Positions 12,241 through 25,289 of a stretch of 64,000 nucleotides of DNA are shown here, piece by piece (the first letter of the stretch is position 1; every line of letters starts with the position of its first letter). The position numbers and the translations under genes are program-made. The stretch is from Isoetes taiwanensis. Taxonomy: Eukaryota > Streptophyta > Lycopodiopsida > Isoetales > Isoetaceae. The stretch lies in assembly GCA_021234155.1 (NCBI GenBank), contig JAJEKV010000189.1:231706-295705 (forward strand), read 5' to 3'. The notes under the pieces were generated by a model. That model was not told the DNA's origin, made no database searches, and worked only from the letters and a program-made list of their open reading frames with translations.

Positions 12241-15200
12241 TTGCATTAGCAAGACCTTAATTTCTCATGCACCAATCGCATATCCCTCTTGAGAATTTTT
12301 CATGTGTCTGCAGCCATTTTGGCTTCCCATCAGACTAGCATTTTTGATGCATACTCTTTAGTTATACATTGTATTGCATTATACTTAATAAATTAAATGT
12401 AATTAGTGCATAGTATAGACCTCAAACTCCATGGGAAGCCGAACAAAAAGAAAGAAATAGCCATGATCACTGTGAAAACTTAGGAGAAAAGAAAACAAGC
12501 GAGAATGCATTAGGCGTTACAGAAAAGCGCATAGGATGAGATGACACGAAAATGACACAAAGAAGCATAACTCAAAAATAGAAGCCATCACTTGGCAAAC
12601 AGTGAGAAGAAGCCTCCCAAAGGGGCTGGTTCATGACAAATCACAATCCTCCAATAGCGAAAGAGTCACAGCGAGCCATAGCGACATAAAACATATAAAC
12701 AACATAACCTCTCTCAAATCTGAGAGAACATCCGCAGCGAGAGCCGCAGCGACATCATATCTTAAACAACATAACCTCTCAAATATGAAATTTTGGTCAT
12801 CGCGAGCCAGCGAAATGCGTCGGAAATCAAAATGAAAAGCGTGAATCTGAGAACAACTTAGGGGTGGGAGGGAGAGGGAACTAAGACTAGAAAGGCTGCT
12901 TTGTGAGAAGGCAGCAGATGTGGAGAAAGAGAGTCCAAAGGCATTATATATAGCCTGCGTCTCTCCCAAAATGAAGCGTCCGGCGATCTTAGAATGCATG
13001 CATTTTGGTGAGAGACTGCGTCTGAGGAAGCTGGCCGATCAAAGAGAACTTCTACAAGATGATGAGCAAGGTGTGATTCTTACTATAAAGTTGGCGTATG
13101 TTGAATAGTGAGGGGAAAAAGCAATACCATATCCCCTAACAAATCCGCAGCCCCCGAATGTAATTGCCGAGATATGAGGTGCTAAATATATGAAAGTGGT
13201 TCACGAAGGAAACTGGGGAGACAAAACCATTAAACCCTAGGAGCAATTTGGAAATAAAGAGAAAGAAATCACTTGGCAAATAAATCTAAATGGCTTTTGC
13301 ATCATTGGCCCTCGTGCTTGTGAGCTTTATACAAGTTTGTGTTTAGGTTAGCTGGATATGGAGATGTCCATTGGTTGAAGGCCCTCTCTCTTCTTTGTTT
13401 GCATACGAGAATGGAGGTTTAAGTCTCTATTATTTTGCATCCCCTTTCTTTGTTGGCTTTATGTTTTGGAGTATGTTATTTTTTATACCTTTTAAGTTGA
13501 ATGTTCTCTTTGTGACAAGATAGAAGGGGTTTTGCTACAGTTAGGTGCCTTTTTGTTCGTGCTAATCTTGGAGATATTTTCTTTGAGTGCCTTTTGTAGT
13601 AAGCATTGCTTGAGGGGCCTACATTTAATTTCATGGCTTGTCGTTTCCCTTACTTTGTTTCCTACTTGAGGAGTTGAGATTTTGCTTCTCTCTAATTATT
13701 TATAGTGTATATAAATTTGGAGGCTTTTGTTTATGAGTCCGCATTTCATTTTGGCCTTGTTACTGAAATGTTTTCAAAATTCTTAATGATTTTATGGTTC
13801 TTTAGGTTCATTTTGTTAGCATGTTATGTGATAGAAAAGCTATGGATAGATTTCGACAAAGATCATGATGCATACTAGGGTTGAGGTATCTGTTGGCTTT
13901 ATTGTGCACATTGTGTTCCAATAGGCTACCTAGAAAGGGTTACAAAGGAGTAGTAATTTTGCTCTCATGAGTGGTAGGAGTTCAAAATACTTTCGGGTTT
14001 TAGAAATTTTGTTGCTATTTTGAACAAGAATGATGTTTTAAAGATTATTGGATTATTTGCTTAATTATGTTGTGTTTATGATGTCTCCAAATTTGGTTGG
14101 GCATTGGAATAGAAGCTATTTGGTATTATCTATGGTGGCGATTACAAGTATGAACTTGCTTTTACTTATAACCAAGTATGTTTGGATGTTCATAATCATA
14201 TGATCTTGGTAATCTAGGCTAGGTGCTCATTATTATTTAGGCTGTTTGTTGGATAGATGTTTCATTATCTTACTTGGTGCCTTTTCTAGCATTAAGAGTT
14301 TAGATGCTGGTATGTGCTATTGTAGGCTTAGATTAAAGAGCACATCTACGCGCTTTGGATTGTGGTAGAATGGGCGGATAGAGAGTTTGAAGTGGGTTTA
14401 TCTTGAAGTTGGGGATTTGGAGTTTTCTTAAATTTCGGGATCCAAAGCCATACTTTGCTGGTCTTGACATCATCCTTCACAAATTAAATTTCTTTGCTTG
14501 GATAAACCCATTTCTTTCTGCTTTGTTTATTCTACTCTGAGCAACCCATAGTCGCGTTAGCACATTATTTACTTTTAATTTGGAGATTGAGGTACCCTTT
14601 GAGATAGATACACAAATCACCGCATTCTTTGAAATTTTGTGAGGCATGTTATGAAGGCTATTTTATTTTCATGCATATGGAACTTATATGTGATTGGTTG
14701 GTCTTTCAATAGTGCATGTGTACTTGATTAATAGCCCGATGTCTAATGCTTTAATGGCTAGCATTGTGATACCACTAGTAGTACTTGATATGAACATGAG
14801 AACTAAATTAATCTTCATGGTATATTAACTTCTGAGAAACTAGAGAGTTCTTTTCACATTGCAGCTAACTTGACAATATATAGATCCATGGTACTTACGA
14901 AAGGATGTTAGAAACCTCACGAAAGACCCATCTTGAAATGTTCCCAACTTGTAGGTGGAGGCATTCGCGAGAGAAAATAGATGCAATACTTGATACATTT
15001 AGGTATTGACAAAGATATTCTAGCTAATGCATGAGCTACCTATCTATAAAGTGCATGGTATAAGCTTGTTTGATGAATAGCAATATGCTCCTTTGTAAGA
15101 AAATAGTGGAAATTTTGAGAAAATAACAATAGTATGTTGCCTTTATAAGACTTGGCCAATTTCATGTCGATATATGGCTTTGCTACTAGTGTAGAGATAA

Positions 15201-18200
15201 AATCCCTTTGATGGGGAAATCACAGCAGATTACACTTTAATATTATGCATTGAGCAGTTCCACATCTGGCTGGTAACAATTCACATGCATAATGAAAATG
15301 CGATATCTGGTACGCAAGTTGTTGAGCTATAAACATTAAACGTGCGAGAAAAATGTCTAGGTTAATTGACAATGTGACCTATATGGCAAGTGTCTGGTAA
15401 CTTTATGATAGGATATTGAAACAACATACCTTGCTTTAAATTTATGCGCAATTAGTCTTGAACAAATCTTAAGTTAAGAATAGTTCTTGAAATGCCATGA
15501 TTTCTAGTTATACGCATAGTGGCGGAGACTTGGCGAAGCGCCTTTAGAAGAACATTGTGCACAATCACAAGCCGTAAAGATGTCACTTTTTAAGCAATTA
15601 GGAGTCAATGAGAGAGAAGTTAGGTAGCAAACTTAAGAATGTGCATAGTAGTACATCAACAAGTATGAAACTCTTAGATGTCTTCAAAAATATGGTTGAG
15701 AATTAGGATAGATATATGAAGGCAGAAGCTGGTACTGTTTTCTTTTGGAAGGAAATAGGCAAGTTGTCTTCTTGAGCATCGGCGTAAAAAGAGATATGCC
15801 TTAGTAAGGCTTTTTCTCGTGTCAATAAGTACCCTTGAATCTTGCATTCTTTGCTGATACTTCAAAGAGAGAACAAAAGCTAACTTTGGCAGTTTGTTAT
15901 GCTTTGTATATCAATGAGTTGCTTGTAAGCGCTATTAAATTTGAATGACAAAAGCTGGTTTTACATAGGCACGAAGGTATCCACCGTAGTAAAGACTTTG
16001 ACCAAAACAAGGGAATTCAATAATCTCTTATGGGGGAAGCATAAGCGATCTGCAGAAAGAGTCAACTTATGCGGAGGTTCATAACAATGCCATCTGCAAT
16101 TCCTTTGAAATGATTATCTTCTAGAATTTATTATTGGCACAACCTTCATAAATCTTTTGCCCAGCTAATAGAATTCGGAATAATATGAAATAATTAAAAT
16201 TTGCTGAGGTTGGAACAATCACAGTGGAAGCAGGACATGGAACCTTAAGCTATATATGTCATGTCATGATATGTTATTCAAGATATTTTAAAGGCAGAAT
16301 GACACAAAAATGTAACTAAATCTCTTTCACCACTAAGACCATAAATATATATGTGTTTGGAGGCAAATCAACTCACACGAAACATTTTTAGTGGCACAAG
16401 ACAAAAGCTTGAGAATGACCAACCGGCATTTGAACCTGATGAATGTGGGTGATCCCATATCAAAAACTCAAGGCGTAGCCGAACAAGCGAGGCAAACAAG
16501 GCAAATGAATACTCACTTAAGCCAAAATCTTACGGAGGATTGGACCTTGCATAAATGCTTCTCTCCTTGCTTTGGTAACCGATGGCTGACTTCTTACATT
16601 TGAGATTAAAATAAGAGAATTAGGAAAATAATAGCCGGGGATGTTGTTTGAGAAAAAACAAATTAAGTGATTCTGATTTGGTAATGGCTTGTGAGAATTG
16701 AACATATGGGTGATTTCGGGGAAGATCACGAAGAATATGATCAGAAACTCAAGCGGTTGCCACATAAGCAAGGAAATAAGGCTGGAATAAGCGAGTAGAA
16801 GATCACGGTGAGGCCGCGAAGAACGCGCCCATGCTCTCTCGCGACATCGTTACGTATCTCCCGTTGAAATTTTAGGTTCTTTTCTAATTTCCCTAGCCTT
16901 AGATTTTGCATAAATGAAGATCTAATGGTGAATATTATGCCACGCCAGGACTTTGATGAGGTGGAGATGCTCGTGGATAGCCTAGGGTAAGGGAGGGTTA
17001 CGCTTGGTTGGTGGCGTGCTAAAAGAAGAAGAAACTTATAAAGTAATGCATTATCTAATTTTTTAAAGTCACGAAGATGATTTGACATGGCTATGTTTTA
17101 TTGACCTCCCTAGTAGAACAATTAGAACCCCCTCATCTAGCTCCCTTCGTCTTCGAGTTGATATGGGTCATCAAAAATTATAGTGAGTAAATATCTCACC
17201 CCCAAGTCTCAAATTCTTAATAGCATAAACCTGCACACAAAATCCAGCATGTCCATCCATATGATCAGAATCATATATATCTATCTCTTCAAAAACAGCA
17301 TTTCACAACTCTAAATGACTATGTGAGCTGTTAATAAGACCATAATGTGAAGAAGAAGAAGAGTCCATGCTGCATTTAACCAATATTGCAATTGCAAAAG
17401 ATGTATTTTAAACTAGAAATAAGAATATTAGCACATTAAACTAACCATTGTTTTCTACGAGCACGACGTATCCTATTTTTTCTCTCTCACTTGATGAGGC
17501 AACTTGTTTTTCCACTTGAAGAAGAGGCCATCTTCATAAATTAGAGAAGTTCGCAATAGCATTGAGCATCCCTATGTTACTAGCCCTTACATATGCTAAT
17601 AATGTAGTAATAAAAATATCGTTTTAAGGTTTTCTAGAGCAATGGCCTAGGAAAAAAGAAATTTAGAGTAGAAACTTCAATGATGTCAGTTAGAAGCTCA
17701 CATATATAATTATTGCTCATGAACCCAAACGAAGAGTGGGAAAAAACAAGGCAAGTACAATAGTAAAGTAGTATCAATGAATGACAAAAAACAATCTAAA
17801 GCCAAACATATTTTAAACAGAACTAGACAATCACTGAAGGTAGTAGATTTTTGGACATTCCAGACCCGAGTTTCACCATGCAAAAAACATGTAATTAAGA
17901 TTAGGCTTGCAAAGGAAACAAGATACTGCATGCTCTCCACTTCTTGGAGGAAACTGAGGTTGGTCCACTTGTTCTCATTTTATCATTTGAATTGTTTGTA
18001 TTACTATGCTTCGATTCCAGATTAGCGGTGCATTTTATGCAAGATTTAGAGAGTATCCAAAATTAGAGGGTTGCTATAAAATTATTCCATGCACTCAAGC
18101 CTCCATTTGTTCGAAAAGTAAAGGACGGGGAAACTTGCTATTGTATATATCGTATAAGATTAGATTACGTTAGACAAACATTGAACAAAATTAGGTTGGA

Positions 18201-19500
18201 TTCAAAGATTCGTAGTCATTTGCAAGTGTACATGTCTTTGTTTGTGGACTGGACCAAAGTGTAAACACACTTGATGACTTACTCGTCATCAAGTGACATG
18301 TGGAAGGTCCTTGTATATTCGAACGTGGGCGATGAATATGGGCCATAATCATAAATGCATGATGCTTAAATCTGCGATGGTGTGGCCCATCTAACATGCA
18401 AAGTGTCTAAAAAAGAATTAAACATGCACCTTGAGGCAATGCATTTGGACTAGAAAACATTTGATAGAATGGATGATAATATCATTGTTCTCTTATGTGT
18501 AAATTATGATATCATTTTTTAGGTCAGCAGAAATATCAAAAGAACACGATGGCGGTGGTGGGATGATGATTGTAGTATCTAAACCAATCGTGAAGCCCGT
18601 TATACAAGACCAATCCTAGCGACAAAAATTTAGGCATATGCCAAAAATGTTATGTAATTCATTCCATATAATTATGAAGCTAGGTAGCGAGGCTTTTCTT
18701 GAAGACCGCAATGGTTTGATTATTGACTTTCTTTGAAAACTACATCTTCCAAGATCTGATAGGGAAATCAAAGTTTACATTGGAGAAATGATCGGCGTCT
18801 GATACTCATGAACATCACTTATAGACATCTGAAGCTGTGAGTTGGTACGTCAACATAGCGGTATTAGGAATATCATCAAAGGAGACACACTTTTTACATT
18901 TCGGATGATATATATCGCTGACACCTTATTTGTCGGCATTGTCACAACGAACATCTTTGAATACTTATATAGCAAAGAGGATTAAATACTTGATCATGTA
19001 ATGTGAATTAGATTGATATTTCCCATCAATTCAAGATTGCAAGAACCTTCTACTTTCTTGGTAGATTTTATAGGCATGTGCATTCCAATTCACTACAGAA
19101 TTATTGTGCATCTATCATGGAAAAAGGTAATTTTGATGTTTCATCTATTAATTTGCTAAAATGATGAACATTTAACATAGGTGAACATGATGGAGTAAGG
19201 GGCACGTGCGAAGAGAGCACTTACACACATGAGATGTTGAAGAGAGGAATTTCAAGGATTAGGAGGAAGAAGAAGATGTCGAAAATTTGATCCAACAAAT
19301 TTTATCTCGAATGATAGAAACAAAGAGTATAAGAGCCACGGCCCAGAAGCCGGTCAAAGATCCGAGCTACTTCTATCGAATAGTAGAAACAAAGTATAAC
19401 GAGAGCCACCGGCCATTAGTCCAAAGATCGAGCCATTTCTTTGTGATGTCGGTGCTCCAGTAGTTATTTAGTCAAAGATGAGAACATAGATATGGCGTGA
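12241..19500. other. Intergenic, no recognisable gene
   Basis: About 7 kb of AT-rich sequence. From about 13280 to 14900 the + strand is strongly T/G-rich with almost no open frames. A - strand frame at 12999-12631 (122 codons) and one at 17088-16741 (115 codons) carry no domain I recognise. A diverged direct duplication with shared wording (GGGTGAT..., AAACTCAAG..., AAGGC) lies at about 16420-16505 and 16705-16790. Nothing else can be supported. Confidence 0.45.
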
Positions 19501-20159
19501 ATTGAATGTAATGCCTTACTCACGTAATACTTCAAGTTGGATTGAAAATGATGGAGCCAACAACTATGATGCTCAAAGCATTCAATCAAATGAAGAGTCT
19601 TTGACTATAGAGTTATATGGAAATGTCTTGTGTAATGTATATGAGGTGGAAGCAAATTTAAATTTCATAGTTTGGGGAATTTTTAGGAGGAATGTGCAAT
19701 TTGAAACTTATACTTTGTTCGTGAGCCATACATGGTTAGATCTTGGTACAAAATTTGAGACTTCATGGAGGAAGCATGAAATGAACATCTTTCAAGGGAA
19801 TCTTATAGATTATGCTCTTAAATCGACAAAAGCTGTATCCTTCTTTGCAATCCCCTTCTTTTGGCTGACCCGAAATTAGAAATCGTGAGAGGATCTTGCC
19901 AGTGCTCGAGCGTAGTAGTTATTTTCATGTGTCTTAGAGGTGGGTAGAAAAGGAAGATAAAAAACTTTATTACCAAGTGGTTAAAAGGTACCCAAATTTG
20001 AAATATATCATTCTGACCCGGGAAATATGAGACAAATATCTTTAAAGGTAGACTTGAAAGTATTGAGTGAAAGTGAATTACAAGAGACTCTTGTGAGCGT
20101 CTGAGAGGAGTCCATCACAAAACACATTGATGAAACTTTTATTTTAGCAAGTATTGACC
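19501..20159 (+). mobile_element. Possible gag-side remnant of the + strand gypsy element
   Basis: An open frame of about 125 codons (19502-19879, first ATG near 19511) precedes the RNase H and RT remains in the same direction. It contains no zinc knuckle and I cannot assign it to gag by sequence. Position alone suggests that it belongs to the element. No 5' LTR or primer-binding site was found upstream. Confidence 0.25.
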
Positions 20160-20209
20160 ATGATCCGATTAGAGATCTTTGATTTTGACATCAAACATGG
20201 GCCAGAGAC

Positions 20210-20520
20210 AAATGAAATCAGCCTTATAGAAGGACGAATGTATTTGATGGTGCATTCCTAAGCTCAAAATTATAGAGGTGTTAGATCTTTCTAATATATG
20301 GGCCTGAAAGAAGATTGTTACATTGAGTATGCCATCTGATACTAGTGATAATAATGGGGCTGAATATCATGCACTTATTGAAGGGATGGCTTGATAGATT
20401 GTTAGACTATTTTAGGTATTGATTGTTAAGACTATTTTTAGAGACTCCTTGTTGGTGCATCAACAACTTATGGATCACACAATTGATAATGGTTACTTAG
20501 CGGCTTGGTGGCATATACAA
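20210..20520 (+). pseudogene. RNase H-like domain remnant upstream of gypsy RT
   Basis: Across frameshifts, the + strand reads in order GRMYLMVHS/FDGA (first catalytic Asp region), SDTSDNNGAEYHALIEGM (the TNN-AEY-AL-GL block with the catalytic Glu), and FRDSLLVHQQL (the GDS-LV-Q block with a catalytic Asp), then DNGYLAAWW. This is the pattern of a type-I or plant-type RNase H fold, not the Ty3 RNase H that follows RT. Several stops and frame shifts show that it is dead. It lies about 300 bp before the RT start, so in this copy the order is RNase H-like then RT. Rearrangement or a separate nested element is the main alternative. Confidence 0.6.
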
Positions 20521-20559
20521 ATTACGGAGGATGAGGAGTAAACAGGATAGTCCATGTTT

Positions 20560-20635
20560 ACCACATTCATCATAGTCACCATATTTACCACAATCACCAC
20601 ATTCACACCACATTCATTACAATCACCACACTCAG
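20560..20635 (+). repeat. CACCACATT-type minisatellite
   Basis: Irregular tandem units of about 9 bp (variants of CACCACATT, CACCATATT, CACAATCAC) fill this stretch between the RNase H-like remnant and RT. It may have grown from a His/Thr-rich linker of the polyprotein. Confidence 0.7.
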
Positions 20636-20689
20636 TCAAGAACATCAATATTTCTCAAGGAGATCAAGAGAAGAAATTAATTACTATTG

Positions 20690-21257
20690 GAGATCTTACT
20701 CAGAGAGCATGATTTGATATCTGTTAGAGAATTCAGCGGGGATGTTTTAGCAAGAAATTATAAGAAATTGAAAGGCATTCCATGTCCGAGGTTGTAGTTC
20801 ATGCCATTGATTTGAAACAAGGATCAAAAGTAGTCAACAAGCTCAAAAGAGAATGAGTCCCAACTATAGAGGAACAAGTAAAGGGTGAAGTTCATGAAGC
20901 TTTTGGAGGCGGGATTTATCGTACCAGTTTTAAATTCAGATTGGATTAGTTCTATAGACACTTCGTCGGATATTGTTGCAAGAATTCAGACCTACTTTTT
21001 ATTGGATGGTTACTCAGGATATAATCAGATTCAAATGTATCCACCACACCAAAAGCAATGGCTTGACTTCAGAGACACCATTTGGCATCATGGCACTAGC
21101 GTATTACCTTTAGCCTCCACGAATGCTCTTGCCACATTTTGAGCTATGGCATATGCTTTTATGACATTTTAGACTTTTTGAGACTCTTTATAGATGACTT
21201 AACAGTGTTTTCTAACCCAAGAATGGATCACTTGGATCATCTTAGAAAAGTTCTTGA
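20690..21257 (+). pseudogene. Ty3/gypsy reverse transcriptase, N-terminal part, decayed
   Basis: Reading across stops and shifts gives GDVFARNYKKLKGIPCP, then KLLEAGFIVPVLNSDWISS, then LLDGYSGYNQIQM and DFRDTIWHHGTSVLP...STNALATF. These match the gypsy RT blocks (KLLxAGFI-PVxxSDWxS, hLDxxSGYxQIxM, TxFxTPWGxFxYxVMPFGLxNAxATF). The sequence goes on to a decayed VFxDDxxVFS and HLxHLRxVLERC region before being cut at the (TTTA)n of the inserted LINE. Multiple stops make it non-functional. It is the upstream half of the element resumed near 24600. Confidence 0.8.
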
Positions 21258-21264
21258 GAGGTGC

Positions 21265-21296
<32 letters not shown>

Positions 21297-24200
21297 AATC
21301 AAGCCATTTTAGGCCCCAGGCCTGTATAGCCAAGGAATACAATTAGTAACTTTGGCACTTAATTGGGCGTCTTCAATATCAAAATTACTCATAGGTGAAA
21401 AGCTCAATTATGTCTTCTCTTTCTTTCAAAGATCTCTAAATATGAATCTGAGAGTAGCATGTGTAGGCAAAAGAAATAGTTCTGAGTGTTAAAGCTAAAA
21501 ATGCCATACTTGAGCCCTTACACATTCTTATCTTTGCGCTTACATTTCAAGAGTGCATGTTCTTCATCTTCAATGGTTCTAAGCACTTTGAATAGCTAGC
21601 TCCTTATGAGGTGTTTCATTCCATCTACCCGATCTCGGTCGCAAGGATTATGAGATGATAATCTCATTCTTGAGAAATAAGCATGTTTCTTCCTGGCGAT
21701 ACGCTTGAGAATAGAATAGAATAGAATATGATTTTATGCGTCCGCGAGGAGACCAAGCGGCCTATGGGACCCAAGTACAAAGAAGAGAGAGAAGCGGCGG
21801 TAGCATTACTACCGAGTTAAAAACCCATACAGAAAGTTTAGGAGAAAAACTAGCAAAATATGACAAAGAATTTTGCTCTTTATACTTTTACCCGGTCGTT
21901 CCAAGTAGATAAAATTTTGCTCTTTATACTCTGCCGGATCGTTTAGATTAGTCAAAGTAAAACTTTTTTCACATCCTTATCATGCGATACACTTTCATGA
22001 AGTTCACGAATTGTCATGCGACCACATAATCATGTATCTCTTCAAATTTAGGATAGGGCTTGGTAAAGGTAATTTGTTACGTCATCCATATCTAGAACCA
22101 CATTAACAAATGAAATGGTTACGCCTGATACCTCTACTTCAAGAGGTAATTGACTGTTTAAAACCCAACATCATGCAATAAGGGAGTTTGCACCTTGACT
22201 CCCCGATTCACTATATCGAGAATCTTTATTGTATCTTCTCTACATATTGCTCACCCCTTTAAAAACAAACACGGTCCCCAAGCAGGGCTTCCATAAGAAC
22301 CATTGTTTTAACTTGTATCCCAAAAGAGTTCCTTTGGTTACTTGATGTTCAAAATTGTTGATTTTACATTGATTCATCATCTTATGCAAATGTGCGAGAC
22401 CACGATTACCTCTACGGGCTGCCAATGTCACTTATAGTTATTTGACACTTCAATTCCTAAGTACTTATAATTAAGTGACACATTCAAGTGGAACACCACC
22501 TACATAAAATATTGTGGTATCCCATCCTCCTAGTACCATTATCTTTGATTCTCGGGATTTACCCACTCATCTTTGGATGCAACATCACGTATCAAATCTT
22601 TGAATCTGCATATTTCTTCTTCTTTTGCCATCCCATTTTATGTTTTTCAGGTCTTTGCGTCAATCTATCTTCATACTTGGATGCTAATTTATAGCTCACC
22701 CTTAATTTTAGGTTGTGTGGCGGGCGGTGGCGTACTTTTTATTGCATTTCATATCGAACAAATGTGCAAGGGGTGCGTAATTAGATGCGGAATCTGTCTA
22801 TAACACTAAATTACGTCACGGTACACGTATATTGCACGGTTCACCAATTAACAAATCATGATTGCTACAACCATTGGAAATTTTGAAAATATATAAAGTC
22901 CCTCGAGCGGAGGATATTTTAAGGTCGTTATAAATTATCATATTAAATGATTAAGCATAATGCGAGAACATGCCTTCCATCTTATTTTGCGTACAATCTC
23001 ACGGATGTTCTTGGCCAAGCATTATGTTTCTCGATTAACTCATTTAACCACAAAAGTCATTGCCTTCTCGACATGGTACATTGGCTTGCATATTCTGGAA
23101 TGCATTTAAGTCACCCATTATGAAAAGCAGGTCCTTTTCGATATTTCAAGACGCCGAGGAGGCTAGTGAAGAAGGGATCATCGACACTCAAACCTTTTTT
23201 GAATAGACGCGTGCGTGGATCTAATGTGTGAAATCTGCTTGATTATAAGGTATACATTTGCCTTACTTGTGTGAATTTTTAGCTAGGCATACCAGCATAT
23301 TTATCTTTCTTCTCCATTGTGGTAGGATTTACATTCTTTGCATATGGCTATCCCACCCATCCTTAGCTTTGTTTCCAATGCAAGTTCAATTTGAATCGAT
23401 AATATCAAAGCCGAGGAGATTGCCAATAACACCGCTAGTCTCTTATTCACATCTCGAAAGCCCGATTATATCATATTTTTTTGAAGCAGAGAGGATCATT
23501 GGCGATGATGGTATTCTCATTTTAAACCATGGACATTCCAAATTAGGAGCTTGGGAGGCATCACGTTCTCCTATGCTCGATTCGCATTACAACGATCGGT
23601 TATTAACTTGATATGCATTTTTCCCTCATCTTTTTAGTTTACTAACTTCATCTAAAATTTTGCCTCAGTTCTTTTTGTTCTTTAGGTGCTAAATCATCAT
23701 TTAACCATAGTTTTGCCCTTTGAGATGACCGTGTTGCATCACCTTGTTCATGCTTCCAATTGATCCAAATTTATTGTGCTCAGTCTATTCTGCTCTCTAT
23801 CTTTTTACCCGAGTTTTCATGCAACACAAAACTCCACGGGTCTGCAAATGCATGCATTCTTTAAAACATATCAACAGTATCGTTTATGTTCTCACCTTCT
23901 TCTTCCTTTAGACCCAGTGATAATAATTCTTAAGCCCTTCACGGTCCTTTCTTCTTTTGTAGAACTGATCTCCTCCTTCCCTTTTGCAAGAAGCTGGGAT
24001 GTGACCTTGTTCTCTCTAAATTTGAGGTAATCTATGTTATTATATGTTAATGGTTTTCGGTTGAGAATTAATTTGGGGAATGAATCTTCATCCGATTCAT
24101 CTCCTTTACTTCATCCAATCGATTGCACCTCTTTTATGCTACTTTTGATCATACGTAATTCATCCTTCAACTGTCTTTACCTCCTCTGAACATTTAGGTA

Positions 24201-24590
24201 TCTCTTCTCTGGCTGACTTTCAATTCATCATAATGCAGTTTTTATCCTGCGTCTCTTTAACGCCCGATTGGATGTAAGACTCTGAGATCAAGTGGATCGG
24301 CTCGTCTTCCTCCTCAGCGGTTACGCTCCTTATAGGATGCCCTTTGAGGGACATGCCGAGTAAAAGCGATCCACCTATTTCAAGTTCTGCCAAGTTAAGC
24401 GCCAAAGTTCCGCTTCCGCCAATAATCACATGTATAAATTCGAATTGATGTCTATGGTCCTAGTGGGGCTCAAACCCACGACCTTTGGCTCATAAGACAG
24501 ATGCTACCAATTGAGCTACAATTGTATAACTAAGTTTAAATCCTGTGTAGTGTATTTTGTTCACTAGAGGAGGGAAACTATTAGGCAATT
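21258..24590 (-). mobile_element. LINE (non-LTR retrotransposon) inserted in the gypsy element, - strand
   Basis: The left end is a (TTTA)n run (21262-21297), which is the tail of a LINE read on the - strand. In - strand order, with many stops and shifts, I find an ORF1-like WLNDDLAPKEQKELR stretch (about 23700), then endonuclease wording LLIWNVHGLK (about 23550), KKYDIIGL (about 23480), FDIIDS (about 23400) and LLFIMGDLNAF (about 23110). Next is the RT C-terminal end with MVLGGWDTT, FYVGGVPLECV, KYLGI, GLAHLHKMMNQC and YGSPAWGP (22560-22240), then a terminal IEDEEHALLKC zinc-type motif (about 21560). The polymerase core with its YxDD box was not found and may be deleted. No clear target-site duplication could be defined by eye. 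Confidence 0.8.
24230..24530 (-). repeat. tRNA-like head, candidate SINE or LINE 5' region
   Basis: On the - strand, 24526-24455 reads like a tRNA. It has a box A (TAGCTCAATTGG, 24518-24507), a perfect T-arm (GTGGG-TTTGAGC-CCCAC, 24479-24463), and a 3' part ending TAGGACCA. The acceptor 5' strand does not pair with the 3' strand and the anticodon stem is mispaired, so it is not a working tRNA gene. A tRNA-derived SINE head with an internal pol III promoter is the best reading. The following bases down to about 24230 would be the body. It sits at the 5' side of the LINE and in the same orientation. Confidence 0.5.
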
Positions 24591-25150
24591 ATGTTTCAGA
24601 AAATGGTTTACAAGTGGATCAAAGATGACAAAGCTGCTTGTGGATTGTATGAAGCAAGACCAGCATTTCAGATGGAAAGAGGAAGCTCAAGAAGCATTTG
24701 AATGGTGTCTTGGATGGTATAAGAATGAGTGAGCCATTCATTTATTCTTTACAGTTTCGGAGCAAGCTTTGGCTGTCACACTATGCCAAAAAGATCAGCA
24801 AAAGCATTATGATGTGAATTACTATGCTAGCAGTTTGTTAACTTCACAAGAGCAGAAATGGACTCATGTGGAGCATCTTGGATTGGCATTGAAGTGGGCC
24901 TTGAACAAATTTAGATATTATCTTCTTCCTTCACAATTGAATTCAGCAAATGTATAATATGTTTATACTCATATGAATGTGAACCGCTTGCCATGCATTT
25001 ACAACAAGACAACCCAAGATCCTAAATTTACAAGATATGCTCTTATCATACAAGAGTTTGAATTGAAGTATATTAAGATGGCACAAGGAGCTCATAATTC
25101 AAGTGTCTATTTGAGCAGTGGTGATGAAATACAAGAGGAAACAGACTAGC
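24591..25150 (+). pseudogene. Gypsy RT end and Ty3-type RNase H, resumed after the LINE
   Basis: The frame reads KMTKLLVDCMKQDQHFRWKEEAQEAFEW (RT thumb and connection wording), then SEQALAVTLCQKDQQKHYDVNYYASSLL, EQKWTHVEHLGLALKWALNKFRYYLL (the Ty3 RNase H block with E-K-A-LxWAxxKFRxYLL). It ends with LKYIKMAQGAHNSSVYLS, the tether region. It continues the gypsy element split at 21257. Several stops show decay, and some sequence between the halves is missing. Confidence 0.8.
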
Positions 25151-25289
25151 AAGTAGCATTTTAGGATAATGGAGTATTACAAGGATTCATTGAGACTGAG
25201 GATCTTTGATATGCTAATATATACAAGTATTTACAAAATCGGACTTATCCTTCCTCATTTTCAAAGCAACAAAAGCATGCTCTTAGAGT

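Noticed and set aside
19502-19879. A 125-codon + strand frame as an independent gene
   Set aside because: It sits at the gag position of a decayed gypsy element and has no identifiable domain. It is treated as an element remnant at low confidence.
24455-24526. A functional tRNA gene on the - strand
   Set aside because: The T-arm is perfect, but acceptor and anticodon stems do not pair and the D-arm lacks two bases. It is a tRNA-derived sequence, not a tRNA.
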